A stretch of DNA of 64,000 bases. Origin: an uncultured Ulvibacter sp. Lineage in GTDB: Bacteria; Bacteroidota; Bacteroidia; Flavobacteriales; Flavobacteriaceae. A program made the position numbers and the translations under genes. Positions 8,852 through 18,589 of this stretch are shown here, one piece after another (positions within the stretch are counted from its first letter, which is position 1; each line of letters starts with the position of its first letter). The DNA lies in contig CALKCP010000006.1 of the NCBI GenBank assembly GCA_938083445.1, positions 1 to 64,000 on the forward strand, written 5' to 3'. Below the pieces are notes generated by a model. That model had not been told where the DNA came from. It did not search any database and saw nothing but the letters and a program-made list of their open reading frames with translations.

Positions 8852-9928
8852 ATGTTAGAGAAGCTTCAGATAATAAAACAACGGTTCGATGAGGTGAGTG
8901 ACCTCATCATTCAACCGGATATCATTACCGATCAAAAAAGATACGTTCAGCTAAATAAAGAATACAAAGACCTTCGTTTACTCATGGAGAAACGGGCCGA
9001 ATATCTTGAGTTGACCGATAATGCTTCTGAAGCCCAGGAAATTATTTCTGATGGCAGCGATCCTGAAATGTTAGAGATGGCTAAAATGCAATGGGATGAG
9101 GCCAAACAACGACTTCCAGAATTAGACGAAGAAATTAAATTTCTCTTAGTCCCAAAGGATCCAGAAGACTCTAAAAATGCTGTCATGGAAATTAGAGCGG
9201 GTACTGGTGGTGATGAAGCAAGTATCTTTGCAGGGGATCTTTTTAGAATGTATACCAAGTATTGTGAAAGCAAGGGTTGGAGAACTAGCGTTGTTGATTT
9301 TAGTGAAGGTACAAGTGGCGGATTTAAAGAAATCCAGTTAGAAATAGAGGGTGAAGATGTCTACGGAACCTTGCGTTTTGAGGCGGGCGTGCACCGGGTT
9401 CAGCGAGTTCCTCAAACCGAGACACAGGGAAGGGTTCATACAAGTGCAGCAACGGTAATGGTGTTCGCGGAAGCCGAAGAATTTGACGTTGAGATAAACC
9501 CAAAAGAGGTTCGTGTTGACTTTTTCTGTTCTTCTGGACCAGGTGGGCAATCAGTAAACACAACCTATTCAGCGGTTCGTCTAACCCACATACCCACAGG
9601 ATTAGTCGCTCAATGTCAAGATCAAAAATCACAGCATAAAAATAAAGAGAAAGCATTTAAAGTATTGCGTTCTCGTCTGTACGACCTAGAACTTGCTAAA
9701 AAACAAGCCGAAGATGCATTGAAAAGAGGTTCTATGGTATCTAGTGGAGATCGAAGTGCGAAAATTAGAACCTATAATTATCCGCAAGGACGTGTTACTG
9801 AGCATAGAATTGGGCTCACACTGTATGACCTAGGGAATATCATTGACGGTGATATTCAGAAAATTATTGATGAGTTACAATTAGTAAGTAATACGGAGAA
9901 ACTTAAGGAGACTGGGGAAAGTTTTTAA
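8852..9928 (+). CDS. prfA: Peptide chain release factor 1
   Basis: A 358-residue class I release factor that recognises UAA and UAG and triggers peptide release. The catalytic GGQ is at 231-233 in [10 protein letters not shown]. The stop-codon-reading tripeptide is PQT at 187-189, matching the PxT of RF1 and not the SPF of RF2, which settles the assignment. The long N-terminal coiled coil covers about 1-110. It is followed after 29 bases by pyrF, forming the start of a prfA-pyrF-SBP-icmF run. Confidence 0.96.
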   Translation: MLEKLQIIKQRFDEVSDLIIQPDIITDQKRYVQLNKEYKDLRLLMEKRAEYLELTDNASEAQEIISDGSDPEMLEMAKMQWDEAKQRLPELDEEIKFLLVPKDPEDSKNAVMEIRAGTGGDEASIFAGDLFRMYTKYCESKGWRTSVVDFSEGTSGGFKEIQLEIEGEDVYGTLRFEAGVHRVQRVPQTETQGRVHTSAATVMVFAEAEEFDVEINPKEVRVDFFCSSGPGGQSVNTTYSAVRLTHIPTGLVAQCQDQKSQHKNKEKAFKVLRSRLYDLELAKKQAEDALKRGSMVSSGDRSAKIRTYNYPQGRVTEHRIGLTLYDLGNIIDGDIQKIIDELQLVSNTEKLKETGESF

Positions 9929-9957
9929 GAATAGACGCAAGAAGAAAGACACAGAAC

Positions 9958-10776
9958 ATGAATATTGATCATTTAATTTCTGAAATTCATAAAAAAAAAT
10001 CCTTTCTATGCATTGGATTGGATGTGGATTTAAATAAAATTCCGAAGCATTTATTAGCCGAGGAAGATCCCATATTTGCTTTTAATAAGGCAATTATAGA
10101 TGCTACGCATCACTTGGCAGTGGCATATAAACCAAACACGGCCTTCTATGAAGCCTGCGGTTTAAAAGGTTGGAATGCGCTGGAGAAAACGATACAGTAT
10201 CTCAATGAAAACCACCCTGAGATATTTACGATAGCAGATGCTAAACGAGGAGATATAGGAAATACGTCTCGAATGTATGCGAAAGCTTTTCTGGAAGATT
10301 TGGGTTTCGATTCGGTTACTGTGGCGCCTTATATGGGAAAGGATTCAGTAGAGCCATTTTTAGCTTTTGAAGGGAAACATACCATTCTTTTAGCGCTTAC
10401 GTCAAATGCAGGTTCTTCCGACTTTCAAGTAAAAATGACAGAAGGAAACGAAGTGTATAAAACGGTGCTTGAAACTTCAAAGTCATGGGCGAATAGCAAG
10501 AATTTAATGTATGTTGTTGGCGCAACGAAGGGGGATTACTTTGAAGAAATTAGAAAAATTGTTCCGGATAGTTTCCTGTTGGTGCCAGGAGTTGGAGCGC
10601 AGGGAGGAAGTCTTTCCGAAGTATGTAAATACGGAATGTCAAAAGATGTCGGATTGTTAGTCAATTCTTCCCGAGGCATTATCTATGCCGCCAATACTAG
10701 AGATTTTGCTGATGCTGCAGCCACTGAAGCACACAAACTTCAACAACAAATGGAAACTATTTTAGATGCTCGTTAA
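9958..10776 (+). CDS. pyrF: Orotidine 5'-phosphate decarboxylase
   Basis: A 272-residue cytoplasmic enzyme that decarboxylates OMP to UMP, the last step of pyrimidine synthesis. The catalytic Asp/Lys cluster is [11 protein letters not shown] starting at Asp94 (Lys96, Asp99). The length and the motif with RGDIG identify the longer subfamily 2 type. [10 protein letters not shown] near the N-terminus and [11 protein letters not shown] near the C-terminus are also standard. The 3' end overlaps the next gene by 11 bases in another frame, suggesting translational coupling. Confidence 0.94.
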   Translation: MNIDHLISEIHKKKSFLCIGLDVDLNKIPKHLLAEEDPIFAFNKAIIDATHHLAVAYKPNTAFYEACGLKGWNALEKTIQYLNENHPEIFTIADAKRGDIGNTSRMYAKAFLEDLGFDSVTVAPYMGKDSVEPFLAFEGKHTILLALTSNAGSSDFQVKMTEGNEVYKTVLETSKSWANSKNLMYVVGATKGDYFEEIRKIVPDSFLLVPGVGAQGGSLSEVCKYGMSKDVGLLVNSSRGIIYAANTRDFADAAATEAHKLQQQMETILDAR

Positions 10777-11566
10777 CGATCAGCTAAATAGAACACTTAC
10801 ATTTCAAAAGACTCCAGAACGCATTATTTCTCTCGTTCCGTCTCAAACCGAATTATTAGTTGCTCTCGGATTAAAATCGAAGCTTGTCGGAATCACGAAA
10901 TTTTGCATTCACCCCAAAGAACTTCGAAATGAGGTTGCGATTATAGGTGGTACCAAAACGCTCCATTACGATAATATCAAGGCATTGAAGCCCGATATTA
11001 TTATTTGTAACAAAGAGGAAAATACCGCCGAAATCGTTGCAGAATGCAGTAAGATTGCAGCTGTTTGGGTGAGCGATATTTACACGTTAGAAGACAGTTT
11101 GCAGATGATTTTTTCATTAGGGAAGGTTTTTGATGCATCCAAAAAATCGGCAGAGATTTGTGATAAGATTGTTTCTGAAGCAAATCATTTTTCAAGTGTA
11201 ATTCAATCAAGCCAAAGAAAGAAAGTAGCATATCTTATTTGGAAGAATCCTTATATGGCAGCGGGTAGAAACACCTTTGTAAATGCGATGTTAGAATTAA
11301 ATAATTTTGAAAATATTCTTTCAGAAGAAAATTCCCGCTACCCAGAAATTGAACTTTCAACCTTGAAATCGGCCGATCTCATATTGCTTTCTTCAGAACC
11401 ATTTCCATTTAAAGAAAGCGATGTAATAGCACTAAAAGAAGCACTCCAAACCGAAGTGATTCTTGTCGATGGCGCCTATTTTAGTTGGTATGGTTCGCGC
11501 TTACAAAATGCGTTCTCATATTTTAAAACGCTCCACCCTGTTTTAAGCGAGGAAGTAACTTCTTAA
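10766..11566 (+). CDS. BtuF-like helical-backbone metal/cobalamin-binding protein without signal peptide
   Basis: A 266-residue protein of the periplasmic-binding-protein fold used by BtuF and siderophore/heme receptors. It begins with the family pattern [30 protein letters not shown], followed by [16 protein letters not shown] and [13 protein letters not shown]. There is no signal peptide or lipobox, and an in-frame TAG (10763-10765) directly precedes the ATG, so none can be hidden upstream. It overlaps pyrF and lies 75 bases before icmF. No ABC permease or ATPase gene is adjacent. It may therefore work in the cytoplasm, possibly with cobalamin for IcmF; this role is inferred from position. 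Confidence 0.8.
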   Translation: MLVNDQLNRTLTFQKTPERIISLVPSQTELLVALGLKSKLVGITKFCIHPKELRNEVAIIGGTKTLHYDNIKALKPDIIICNKEENTAEIVAECSKIAAVWVSDIYTLEDSLQMIFSLGKVFDASKKSAEICDKIVSEANHFSSVIQSSQRKKVAYLIWKNPYMAAGRNTFVNAMLELNNFENILSEENSRYPEIELSTLKSADLILLSSEPFPFKESDVIALKEALQTEVILVDGAYFSWYGSRLQNAFSYFKTLHPVLSEEVTS

Positions 11567-11641
11567 TTTTTTAAAAAACATCATGGTCTGTTATCTATCT
11601 CGAATTTTGTAAATTTACAATCAAGATAACATAGCTTTTTT

Positions 11642-14600
11642 TTGATGCAACAACAAACCCCTTATATTCCAAAATACAAAGTCCGAATTGTAACTGCTGC
11701 CTCTCTTTTTGATGGTCACGATGCTGCAATAAACATTATGCGTCGTATTATTCAATCTACGGGTGTAGAAGTAATTCATTTAGGGCACGATCGTTCTGTA
11801 GAGGAAGTTGTAAATACCGCTATACAGGAAGATGCGAATGCTATTGCATTGACTTCATACCAAGGAGGTCATAATGAGTATTTTAAATATATGTACGATT
11901 TGCTTAAGGAAAAAGGAGCAGCGCACATCAAGATATTTGGCGGCGGTGGCGGCGTTATTTTACCTTCGGAAATTAAAGAACTAATAGATTACGGGATTAC
12001 CCGAATCTATAGTCCAGATGATGGGCGAACAATGGGTTTGCAAGGAATGATTAATGATTTGGTCAAAACCTCAGACTACCCTATTGGGGATCAACTAAAC
12101 GGTGAAATCAATTTATTGTCAAATCAAGTGCCTGGAGCCATTGCGCGTATTATTTCTGCAGCTGAAAATTTTCCAGAAATTGCGGAAGAGACCCTTCAAA
12201 ATATTCAGAAGAAAAACGAGACACTTTCGACTCCTGTATTAGGAATCACAGGAACAGGAGGTTCTGGGAAATCCTCTCTGGTAGATGAGGTTGTTCGAAG
12301 GTTTTTAATCGATTTCCCAGAAAAGACTATTGGATTGATATCTGTCGATCCATCGAAACGTAAAACGGGAGGTGCGCTATTAGGGGATCGAATTAGAATG
12401 AATGCTATTAATTCTCCACGCGTATACATGAGAAGTTTGGCGACGCGCCAAAGCAACCTGGCACTATCCAAATATGTAGCGCAAGCGATAGAAGTGCTAA
12501 AGGCGGCAGGCTTTGATCTTATTGTTCTAGAAACTTCCGGTATTGGGCAGAGTGACACAGAAATCATTGAGCACAGTGACGTATCATTGTATGTAATGAC
12601 TCCTGAGTTTGGTGCAGCTACTCAGCTTGAAAAAATTGATATGTTAGATTTTGCCGATTTGGTAGCAATCAACAAATTTGACAAAAGAGGTTCTTTAGAT
12701 GCGCTGCGTGATGTTAAAAAACAATATGTCCGCAACCATCAACTTTGGGAAACCCCTCAAGAAGAATTGCCTGTATACGGTACGATAGCATCGCAGTTTA
12801 ATGACCCTGGGATGAATAAGTTGTACAAAGCCATTATGGATGAAATCGTTGCTAAGTCGGATTCAGACCTAATAAGTAGCTTTGAAATTTCGGATGAAAT
12901 GTCTGAAAAAATATTTGTGATTCCTCCGGCACGCACCCGCTATCTTTCAGAAATTGCTGAAAGTAACAGAGCCTATGATAAAAGAGCAGATGATCAAACG
13001 GAAGTAGCCCAAAAACTTTATGGGATTTATAAAACCTTAGAGTCGGTACTCAATGTAATACCGAGTTTAACAAAGTATGGAATCGAATTGAATCTTGCCA
13101 GTTCGAGTGATTCGACGAAGGAGAATCGGATCGAGAACATGGAATTTATGAAACTGTTAATTGCAGAATTTGACCGTGTGAAACTCAATCTTGACCCTTA
13201 TAATTGGGAAGTCATCACAGGCTGGGACGAGAAAGTAAATCGGTACAAATCGCCAGTGTATACCTTCAAGGTACGTGGTAAAGAACTAAAAATAGATACC
13301 CATACAACGTCGCTGTCGCATTCGCAAATTGCAAAAGTAGCCTTGCCTAAATACCAGGCATGGGGAGATATTTTACGTTGGACACTTCAGGAAAACGTTC
13401 CAGGAGAGTTCCCTTTTACCGCAGGGCTGTACCCTTTTAAACGCACCGGCGAAGACCCAGCACGCATGTTTGCAGGAGAGGGTGGGCCCGAGCGTACCAA
13501 TAGACGTTTTCACTATGTAAGTGCGGGTTTGCCTGCCAAACGACTTTCTACAGCTTTTGACAGTGTCACACTCTACGGAAATGATCCTGATCTTCGTCCG
13601 GATATCTACGGAAAGATTGGAAATGCAGGCGTTTCGATTTGTTGCCTGGATGATGCTAAAAAACTATATTCTGGTTTCGATTTAAGTCACGCACTCACCT
13701 CGGTAAGTATGACAATAAATGGCCCGGCACCAATGCTCCTTGGCTTTTTTATGAATGCTGCTATCGATCAAAACTGTGAAAAGTATATTTCGGAAAATGG
13801 CCTAGAAAAGGAAGTTGAAGCGAAGATTGCTAAAATATATAAGGCGAAAGGCGTTCACAGACCGAGCTATCAAGGGAAGTTACCTGAAACTAATAATGGC
13901 CTTGGTTTGATGCTTTTGGGTATCACAGGAGATCAGGTGCTCACAGAAGAGGCATACCAAAAAATTAAAACGGAAACCTTGATGCAAGTGCGAGGTACCG
14001 TGCAAGCAGACATCTTAAAAGAAGATCAGGCGCAAAATACCTGTATTTTTTCAACAGAATTTGCGCTGAGATTAATGGGTGATGTACAAGAATATTTTAT
14101 TGAGAAACAGGTTCGAAATTTTTATTCGGTTTCCATAAGCGGTTATCATATTGCTGAGGCTGGAGCAAATCCAATTACTCAATTGGCTTTTACATTATCT
14201 AATGGTTTTACCTATGTTGAATATTACTTGAGTCGTGGCATGGATATCAATGATTTTGGTCCTAATTTATCCTTCTTCTTTAGTAATGGTGTCGATCCTG
14301 AATATTCGGTGATTGGTCGTGTTGCTCGAAAAATATGGTCGAAAGCCTTAAAAGAAAAGTACGGTGCGAATCCAAGGGCACAAATGCTGAAGTATCACAT
14401 ACAGACTTCCGGGCGTTCACTGCATGCACAGGAAATTGATTTCAACGACATTAGAACAACGCTGCAGGCACTTTATGCAATTTACGACAACTGCAACTCA
14501 CTTCACACGAACGCTTATGATGAGGCTATTACAACCCCTACAGAGGAGAGTGTGAGACGTGCGATGGCCATCCAGCTCATTATTAATAAAGAGCTAGGGC

Positions 14601-15091
14601 TAGCCAAGAATGAGAATCCTATTCAAGGGTCTTTTATTATTGAAGAGCTAACCGATTTGGTTGAGAAAGCCGTATTGCAAGAATTTGATAGTATTACTGA
14701 GCGAGGTGGCGTCTTAGGAGCTATGGAGACCATGTATCAGCGGTCGAAGATTCAAGAGGAGAGCTTGTATTATGAAACATTAAAGCACAACGGGAAGTTT
14801 CCAATTATTGGTGTAAATACGTTTTTAAGCAGCACTGGATCACCAACTGTTTTACCAGCGGAAGTTATCCGGGCAACAGAGGAAGAAAAACAATATCAAA
14901 TTGCAACGCTAGGACATTTACAGGAAGGTAACAAAGACCTCACTAAAATGGCGATTGAGAAAATACAATACGCTGCTATCCACAATGAAAATATGTTTGA
15001 ACAATTGATGGAAGCCACCAAGTATTGTTCACTAGGTCAGATCACTTCGGCTTTGTTTGAAGTGGGAGGCCAGTATAGAAGAAACATGTAA
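11642..15091 (+). CDS. icmF: Fused isobutyryl-CoA mutase IcmF (B12 domain, MeaB-like GTPase, mutase)
   Basis: An 1149-residue adenosylcobalamin enzyme that interconverts isobutyryl-CoA and butyryl-CoA. The B12-binding domain (about 10-150) has DGHDAA (24-29) with the cobalt-ligating His26, and SYQGGH (72-77). A MeaB-like G domain follows (about 195-460): Walker [10 protein letters not shown] (204-212), [13 protein letters not shown] (344-347). The mutase barrel (about 560-1120) contains [23 protein letters not shown] and [15 protein letters not shown], the IcmF pattern. The domain order separates it from heterodimeric methylmalonyl-CoA mutases. The built-in G domain normally chaperones cofactor loading and repair. 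Substrate preference could extend to related branched acyl-CoAs. Confidence 0.95.
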   Translation: MMQQQTPYIPKYKVRIVTAASLFDGHDAAINIMRRIIQSTGVEVIHLGHDRSVEEVVNTAIQEDANAIALTSYQGGHNEYFKYMYDLLKEKGAAHIKIFGGGGGVILPSEIKELIDYGITRIYSPDDGRTMGLQGMINDLVKTSDYPIGDQLNGEINLLSNQVPGAIARIISAAENFPEIAEETLQNIQKKNETLSTPVLGITGTGGSGKSSLVDEVVRRFLIDFPEKTIGLISVDPSKRKTGGALLGDRIRMNAINSPRVYMRSLATRQSNLALSKYVAQAIEVLKAAGFDLIVLETSGIGQSDTEIIEHSDVSLYVMTPEFGAATQLEKIDMLDFADLVAINKFDKRGSLDALRDVKKQYVRNHQLWETPQEELPVYGTIASQFNDPGMNKLYKAIMDEIVAKSDSDLISSFEISDEMSEKIFVIPPARTRYLSEIAESNRAYDKRADDQTEVAQKLYGIYKTLESVLNVIPSLTKYGIELNLASSSDSTKENRIENMEFMKLLIAEFDRVKLNLDPYNWEVITGWDEKVNRYKSPVYTFKVRGKELKIDTHTTSLSHSQIAKVALPKYQAWGDILRWTLQENVPGEFPFTAGLYPFKRTGEDPARMFAGEGGPERTNRRFHYVSAGLPAKRLSTAFDSVTLYGNDPDLRPDIYGKIGNAGVSICCLDDAKKLYSGFDLSHALTSVSMTINGPAPMLLGFFMNAAIDQNCEKYISENGLEKEVEAKIAKIYKAKGVHRPSYQGKLPETNNGLGLMLLGITGDQVLTEEAYQKIKTETLMQVRGTVQADILKEDQAQNTCIFSTEFALRLMGDVQEYFIEKQVRNFYSVSISGYHIAEAGANPITQLAFTLSNGFTYVEYYLSRGMDINDFGPNLSFFFSNGVDPEYSVIGRVARKIWSKALKEKYGANPRAQMLKYHIQTSGRSLHAQEIDFNDIRTTLQALYAIYDNCNSLHTNAYDEAITTPTEESVRRAMAIQLIINKELGLAKNENPIQGSFIIEELTDLVEKAVLQEFDSITERGGVLGAMETMYQRSKIQEESLYYETLKHNGKFPIIGVNTFLSSTGSPTVLPAEVIRATEEEKQYQIATLGHLQEGNKDLTKMAIEKIQYAAIHNENMFEQLMEATKYCSLGQITSALFEVGGQYRRNM

Positions 15092-15162
15092 TTGAAAAAA
15101 GTGAGGAAATTACCCCGAGGGTATCCTCTTTTCGGGTTGTTGGGCGTAAAATAATAAGACGA

Positions 15163-16605
15163 ATGGAGAAACTTTTAAAACCAACTTCAGCTCAGAACCT
15201 GTTTTTTACAAAAGGATTCTTTTGTCTTTTACTCTTATTTTGTTTTTCTATAGGACCAGCGGTTTTTGGTCAGGTGTACGACTTTAAAACAGGAGTCATT
15301 ACCGATTCCGTGAGTGTTCAGAATTCGAAAGAAACATTTGCACTTTACCTTCCGAAGAAGTTTGACAAAAACGAAGCATCTTCCATTGTTTTTATTTTTG
15401 AACCAGGGGCTAGGGGGAAGGCAGGAATTCAACCATTCCTTGAAGCTGCAGAGCGATATAATTATATTTTAGTTTGTTCTAACAACTCTAAAAAGGGTCC
15501 ATTTGAAAACAATCGCATCATTATCAACCGACTCTTTGAAGGCGTTTTTGCTCGCTTTTTATTAAATGAAGATCGGGTGTACACGGCAGGATTTTCTAGT
15601 GGATCTAGGCTTGCAGTTACCGCAGCGGTTTTATCAAAAAAGATAGCAGGTGTTATTGCTTGCGGCGCCGGTTTCTCCTCGTACATTTTGCATAAACCGA
15701 TGGTTAAAGAAGATTTTTCATATGTAGGTTTGATTGGGAAACAGGATATGAATTATCAAGAGATGCTAAGTGCTCAAGATTGGCTCGACGGGCTTCAGAT
15801 TGATAATGAATTGTTTATAAATGATGACGGACATAGTTGGCCTTCTTCAGGTCAAATATCAAAGGCTTTTGATTGGCTAGAATTAGAGGCAATCAGAAAA
15901 AATCAGAAGCCAATAAACTATTTTGATATAAATAAAATATACAAGCGATTTTACGATGAAGCTAGGGCAAGTGAAAGTCAGGGTGAAATAGAATCCGCAG
16001 TATGGGAATACCAGCGCTTGCAGAGAAATTTCGATCACTATTATACTTTGGATAGTATCTCTGTAAAAGTAGTCAAGCTTAAAGCGACAAGCGAATACCC
16101 TGCACAAATTAGAAAACGAATGTCGTTGAAGACGAACGAGTTGACTATGAGAAGGGTTTTTTTAAATAAGTTTGCTAGAGAGATTAAGAAAAATCCTCCA
16201 GTTCATAATGTGAAATGGTGGCAGAAAAAGCTAACGGTTCTCAGAGAAGAATATATGCTTTCAGAAGATAGGCAGAAACAACTTCTAGGGATTAGGGTAT
16301 CTAATATGATCTATTCGCTGCTAATGGAGTCGGCGAATATCCATGTAAAGGATAAAAATTATAAGAAGTCACTTTATTGCCATCGCCTTTTGGCAGAACT
16401 TCAACCTAAAGGGAGCTACCCAGTTTTTTTAATTGCCAAGGATTATGCGCAGTTGAATAGGGAAGACGAGACTTTCGAGTATCTCGAATTAGCTGTTTCT
16501 ATGGGTTTTTCAGAAAAAAAATACATTCTGAATGCAACCGAGTTTTATAAATACAGGAGTTCTGAAAGGTTTAAACGTCTAATAGAAAAGATGGAAGGCC
16601 CTTAA
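15163..16605 (+). CDS. Secreted alpha/beta-hydrolase-like protein with helical C-terminal half
   Basis: A 480-residue exported protein. A signal peptide (hydrophobic 19-36) precedes an esterase-like alpha/beta hydrolase domain: IVFIFEPGARGK, then GFSSG (143-147) as nucleophile elbow with Ser145, VGLIGKQD as likely acid strand, and DDGHSW with His224 as likely catalytic His. Residues about 250-480 are Lys/Glu-rich and helical; the end (YKKSLYCHRLLAELQPKGSYPVFLIAKDYAQ) resembles a tetratricopeptide repeat. Substrate unknown. It follows icmF with a 71-base gap and ends with an interlocked stop shared with the convergent gene. Confidence 0.65.
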   Translation: MEKLLKPTSAQNLFFTKGFFCLLLLFCFSIGPAVFGQVYDFKTGVITDSVSVQNSKETFALYLPKKFDKNEASSIVFIFEPGARGKAGIQPFLEAAERYNYILVCSNNSKKGPFENNRIIINRLFEGVFARFLLNEDRVYTAGFSSGSRLAVTAAVLSKKIAGVIACGAGFSSYILHKPMVKEDFSYVGLIGKQDMNYQEMLSAQDWLDGLQIDNELFINDDGHSWPSSGQISKAFDWLELEAIRKNQKPINYFDINKIYKRFYDEARASESQGEIESAVWEYQRLQRNFDHYYTLDSISVKVVKLKATSEYPAQIRKRMSLKTNELTMRRVFLNKFAREIKKNPPVHNVKWWQKKLTVLREEYMLSEDRQKQLLGIRVSNMIYSLLMESANIHVKDKNYKKSLYCHRLLAELQPKGSYPVFLIAKDYAQLNREDETFEYLELAVSMGFSEKKYILNATEFYKYRSSERFKRLIEKMEGP

Positions 16606-16997
16606 AGTGTCAACATCCAGGTGCGTTGCAGTCTCCTAAATTTTTTTATTTCTGAACGCAGTAGTGGTAAAAAGTCTTTGCCGTTGCTATTCAACTGTTC
16701 AAGACGCTCACAATTTTTATATAACAAGTTGGTAAGACGCGTTACCGATGCTGCCGACTTGTATTTTTCTTCCGAAAAAGGCTGGCTTTCGGCTTTTAGA
16801 ATTTCTGGAGCAAGTGAGACAGATTGCTGTACGATATCACCCGTAAAATAAATACCTGGATCTTCATGCCCATTGGGTTGTAGATGTGCTAAATCATATA
16901 CAAAATAAGCTGAAACATTTCTGGCAAGTGTGAAAATGTCCATTGCTTTCTGGTGCAAGGCAGATTGTGGAAAATGGTTTGGTCTTAAAGGTCTCAT
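16602..16997 (-). CDS. Hypothetical helical protein
   Basis: A 131-residue protein starting at ATG 16997. A longer frame would start at TTG 17033, but that codon lies inside a TAAATTTG promoter element, so the shorter form is preferred. The sequence is mostly helical (HQKAMDIFTLARNVSAYFV, then a long helix-turn-helix towards the C-terminus) with no signal peptide, and may form a small helical bundle. No catalytic motif is visible and I do not recognise the family. Its TAA stop (16604-16602) interlocks with the stop of the upstream-convergent hydrolase gene. Confidence 0.6.
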   Translation of the reverse strand: MRPLRPNHFPQSALHQKAMDIFTLARNVSAYFVYDLAHLQPNGHEDPGIYFTGDIVQQSVSLAPEILKAESQPFSEEKYKSAASVTRLTNLLYKNCERLEQLNSNGKDFLPLLRSEIKKFRRLQRTWMLTL

Positions 16998-17030
16998 TTG
17001 TGTGTAAACGGTTCGTTTTTCAAGGCAATT

Positions 17031-17038
17031 CAAATTTA
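17031..17038 (-). promoter_or_regulatory. Bacteroidetes -7 element of the helical-protein gene
   Basis: TAAATTTG on the minus strand, an exact TAnnTTTG match, 33 bases before the ATG at 16997. It is back-to-back with the Lrp-gene element. Confidence 0.45.
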
Positions 17039-17082
17039 GTGAGTTGCTCGGACATAAAACTATCGATTTTAAAGTAAAAGTG

Positions 17083-17090
17083 TATATTTG
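17083..17090 (+). promoter_or_regulatory. Bacteroidetes -7 element of the Lrp/AsnC gene
   Basis: TATATTTG, an exact TAnnTTTG match, 38 bases before the ATG at 17129. It lies in the divergent region with the element at 17031-17038, so both genes could share Lrp control. Confidence 0.5.
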
Positions 17091-17128
17091 CCTTAGTATT
17101 TATGTTTTTATAGTAAAAATTAATTAGA

Positions 17129-17575
17129 ATGAAAATTGATTCACTGAACTGGAAGATTTTAAATTGTCTTCAGTCAAACGCAAGGATGTCAAATGCGGAA
17201 ATTGGTAGGCGTGCGGGAATTAGTTCTCCAGCCGTCAATGAGCGCATTAAGAAGATGGAAGATGCCGGGGTTATTAATGGGTACAAAACAATTGTTTCTC
17301 CTTTTGAGACTGGATATCAGTTAATGGCTATTGTTACTTTACGGGCTTTTATGGGAAAACTCAAGCCTTTTTTACATAAGGTCAAGGGTTATGATGAAGT
17401 TCTTAATTGCTACCGAATTACTGGCAATGAAAATATCGTCATGGAAGTTGTTTTAAAAGATCAAAAACATTTAGAAAGGTTTATAGATCAATTAATAACG
17501 TATGGAGAAACAAAGACTCAAATTGTGCTATCTCACGTAGTCTCCAATAAGGTTATAACAAAGTATATCGGATAA
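17129..17575 (+). CDS. Lrp/AsnC family transcriptional regulator
   Basis: A 148-residue DNA-binding protein. An N-terminal winged helix-turn-helix (about 4-64: LNWKILNCLQSNARMSNAEIGRRAGISSPAVNERIKKMEDAGVI) is joined to a RAM/AsnC ligand-binding domain (about 68-145, with the VLNCYRITGNENIVMEVV strand). Members form octamers and respond to amino acids or related small molecules. The effector is not predictable here. Divergent promoters with the preceding minus gene make autoregulation and cross-regulation plausible. Length is standard. Confidence 0.92.
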   Translation: MKIDSLNWKILNCLQSNARMSNAEIGRRAGISSPAVNERIKKMEDAGVINGYKTIVSPFETGYQLMAIVTLRAFMGKLKPFLHKVKGYDEVLNCYRITGNENIVMEVVLKDQKHLERFIDQLITYGETKTQIVLSHVVSNKVITKYIG

Positions 17576-17612
17576 ACTTAACATGAACTTTTAACATTAA
17601 CAGTACTTTATT

Positions 17613-18218
17613 ATGAAATATACACTTCTTCTTTCCGTCTTTTTTTTAATATCCTGTGCGGCCACTCATCAGAGAAAAATTACCAAAAAGGTTGTCGCGC
17701 ATCAAACATCAGAGAACGAACATTTCTTGGATAAGGAAAAAACCATCTTAACAGATGAAGATTTTAAACACTTTTCTGGTTTGGAGTTTTATCCCATCGA
17801 TTTAAAATATCGTGTAAAGGCAAAATTTGTGCGCACACCTAACGAAATACCTTTTTTAATGCCAACAACAACAGAGCGATTGCCAGAGTATGTAAAGTAT
17901 GGCGAAGCTCATTTTAGTGTTGATGGAAACGAATTAGAGTTGGCTTTATATCAGAGCACGGCTCCCTACGACGAAGCGGGATATGAGGACTACTTATTTT
18001 TACCTTTTACAGACCTTACGAGTGGCGATGGCTCTTATGGAGGAGGACGATTTCTAGATGCACGTATCCCAAGAGGCACTACCATTATTCTCGATTTTAA
18101 TAAAGCCTATAATCCTTACTGCGCGTATAATCATAAATACTCTTGTCCAATTCCTCCCAAAGAAAATGATCTTTTAGTTCGGATTGAAGCGGGTGTAAAA
18201 GCCTTTAATGGGCACTAA
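17613..18218 (+). CDS. DUF1684 lipoprotein
   Basis: A 201-residue protein with a lipobox (FFLISC, Cys15). The DUF1684 core is clear: FPFT-like segment FLPFTDLTSGDGSYGGGRFLDARIP, then LDFNKAYNPYCAYNHKYSCPIPPKENDL, where the YNPYCAY and YSCPIPP pieces are the family hallmark. The biochemical function of DUF1684 is not known to me. It sits 37 bases after the Lrp gene and ends with a CTAA tetranucleotide that also contains the stop of convergent crcB. Confidence 0.85.
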   Translation: MKYTLLLSVFFLISCAATHQRKITKKVVAHQTSENEHFLDKEKTILTDEDFKHFSGLEFYPIDLKYRVKAKFVRTPNEIPFLMPTTTERLPEYVKYGEAHFSVDGNELELALYQSTAPYDEAGYEDYLFLPFTDLTSGDGSYGGGRFLDARIPRGTTIILDFNKAYNPYCAYNHKYSCPIPPKENDLLVRIEAGVKAFNGH

Positions 18219-18586
18219 AAAAACCGTACCAGCCACATCCCAACAAACACTGCGCCCAATCCAATAAGAAGGGTTGCTGTTGTATAAATAGCGAAGGATG
18301 TTAGGTCGCCAGCTTTTAAATATGCCAGATTGTCGAATGCAAAGGCAGAGAAGGTCGTAAAACCACCACAAAAGCCTGCGGCAGCAAAGAGGATAAAATT
18401 GTTAGAAAGAGGTTGGGTTTTAAAGGTGAATCCTAAGATCAGACCAATGAGTAAACTTCCCACGATATTTACTAGAAAAGTGCCATAGGGAAGTTCATAT
18501 TTGGGAGAATTAAGATATTGGCCAATCCAAAAACGCAAGGCGCTTCCAATACCTCCACCAATAAAAACAAGGATAAGTTGCTTCAT
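18215..18586 (-). CDS. crcB: Fluoride ion channel CrcB/Fluc
   Basis: A 123-residue, four-helix inner-membrane protein exporting fluoride as a dual-topology dimer. Family motifs: GGGIGSALRFWIGQY (10-24), GTFLVNIVGSLLIG (about 36-49) with the pore Asn, and GFCGGFTTFSAFAFD (about 70-84) with the Phe-box/Na-site region. A single copy is seen, consistent with a homodimer. It lies four bases after the SRPBCC/effector gene, so the two are likely one operon. I see no fluoride riboswitch in the short space upstream. Confidence 0.93.
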   Translation of the reverse strand: MKQLILVFIGGGIGSALRFWIGQYLNSPKYELPYGTFLVNIVGSLLIGLILGFTFKTQPLSNNFILFAAAGFCGGFTTFSAFAFDNLAYLKAGDLTSFAIYTTATLLIGLGAVFVGMWLVRFF

Positions 18587-18589
18587 TCT

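Noticed and set aside
15098-15135. Hairpin after icmF (GAGGA with TCCTC)
   Set aside because: The stem is short with a bulge and a long loop, and the following gene could still be co-transcribed. Not supported well enough as a terminator.
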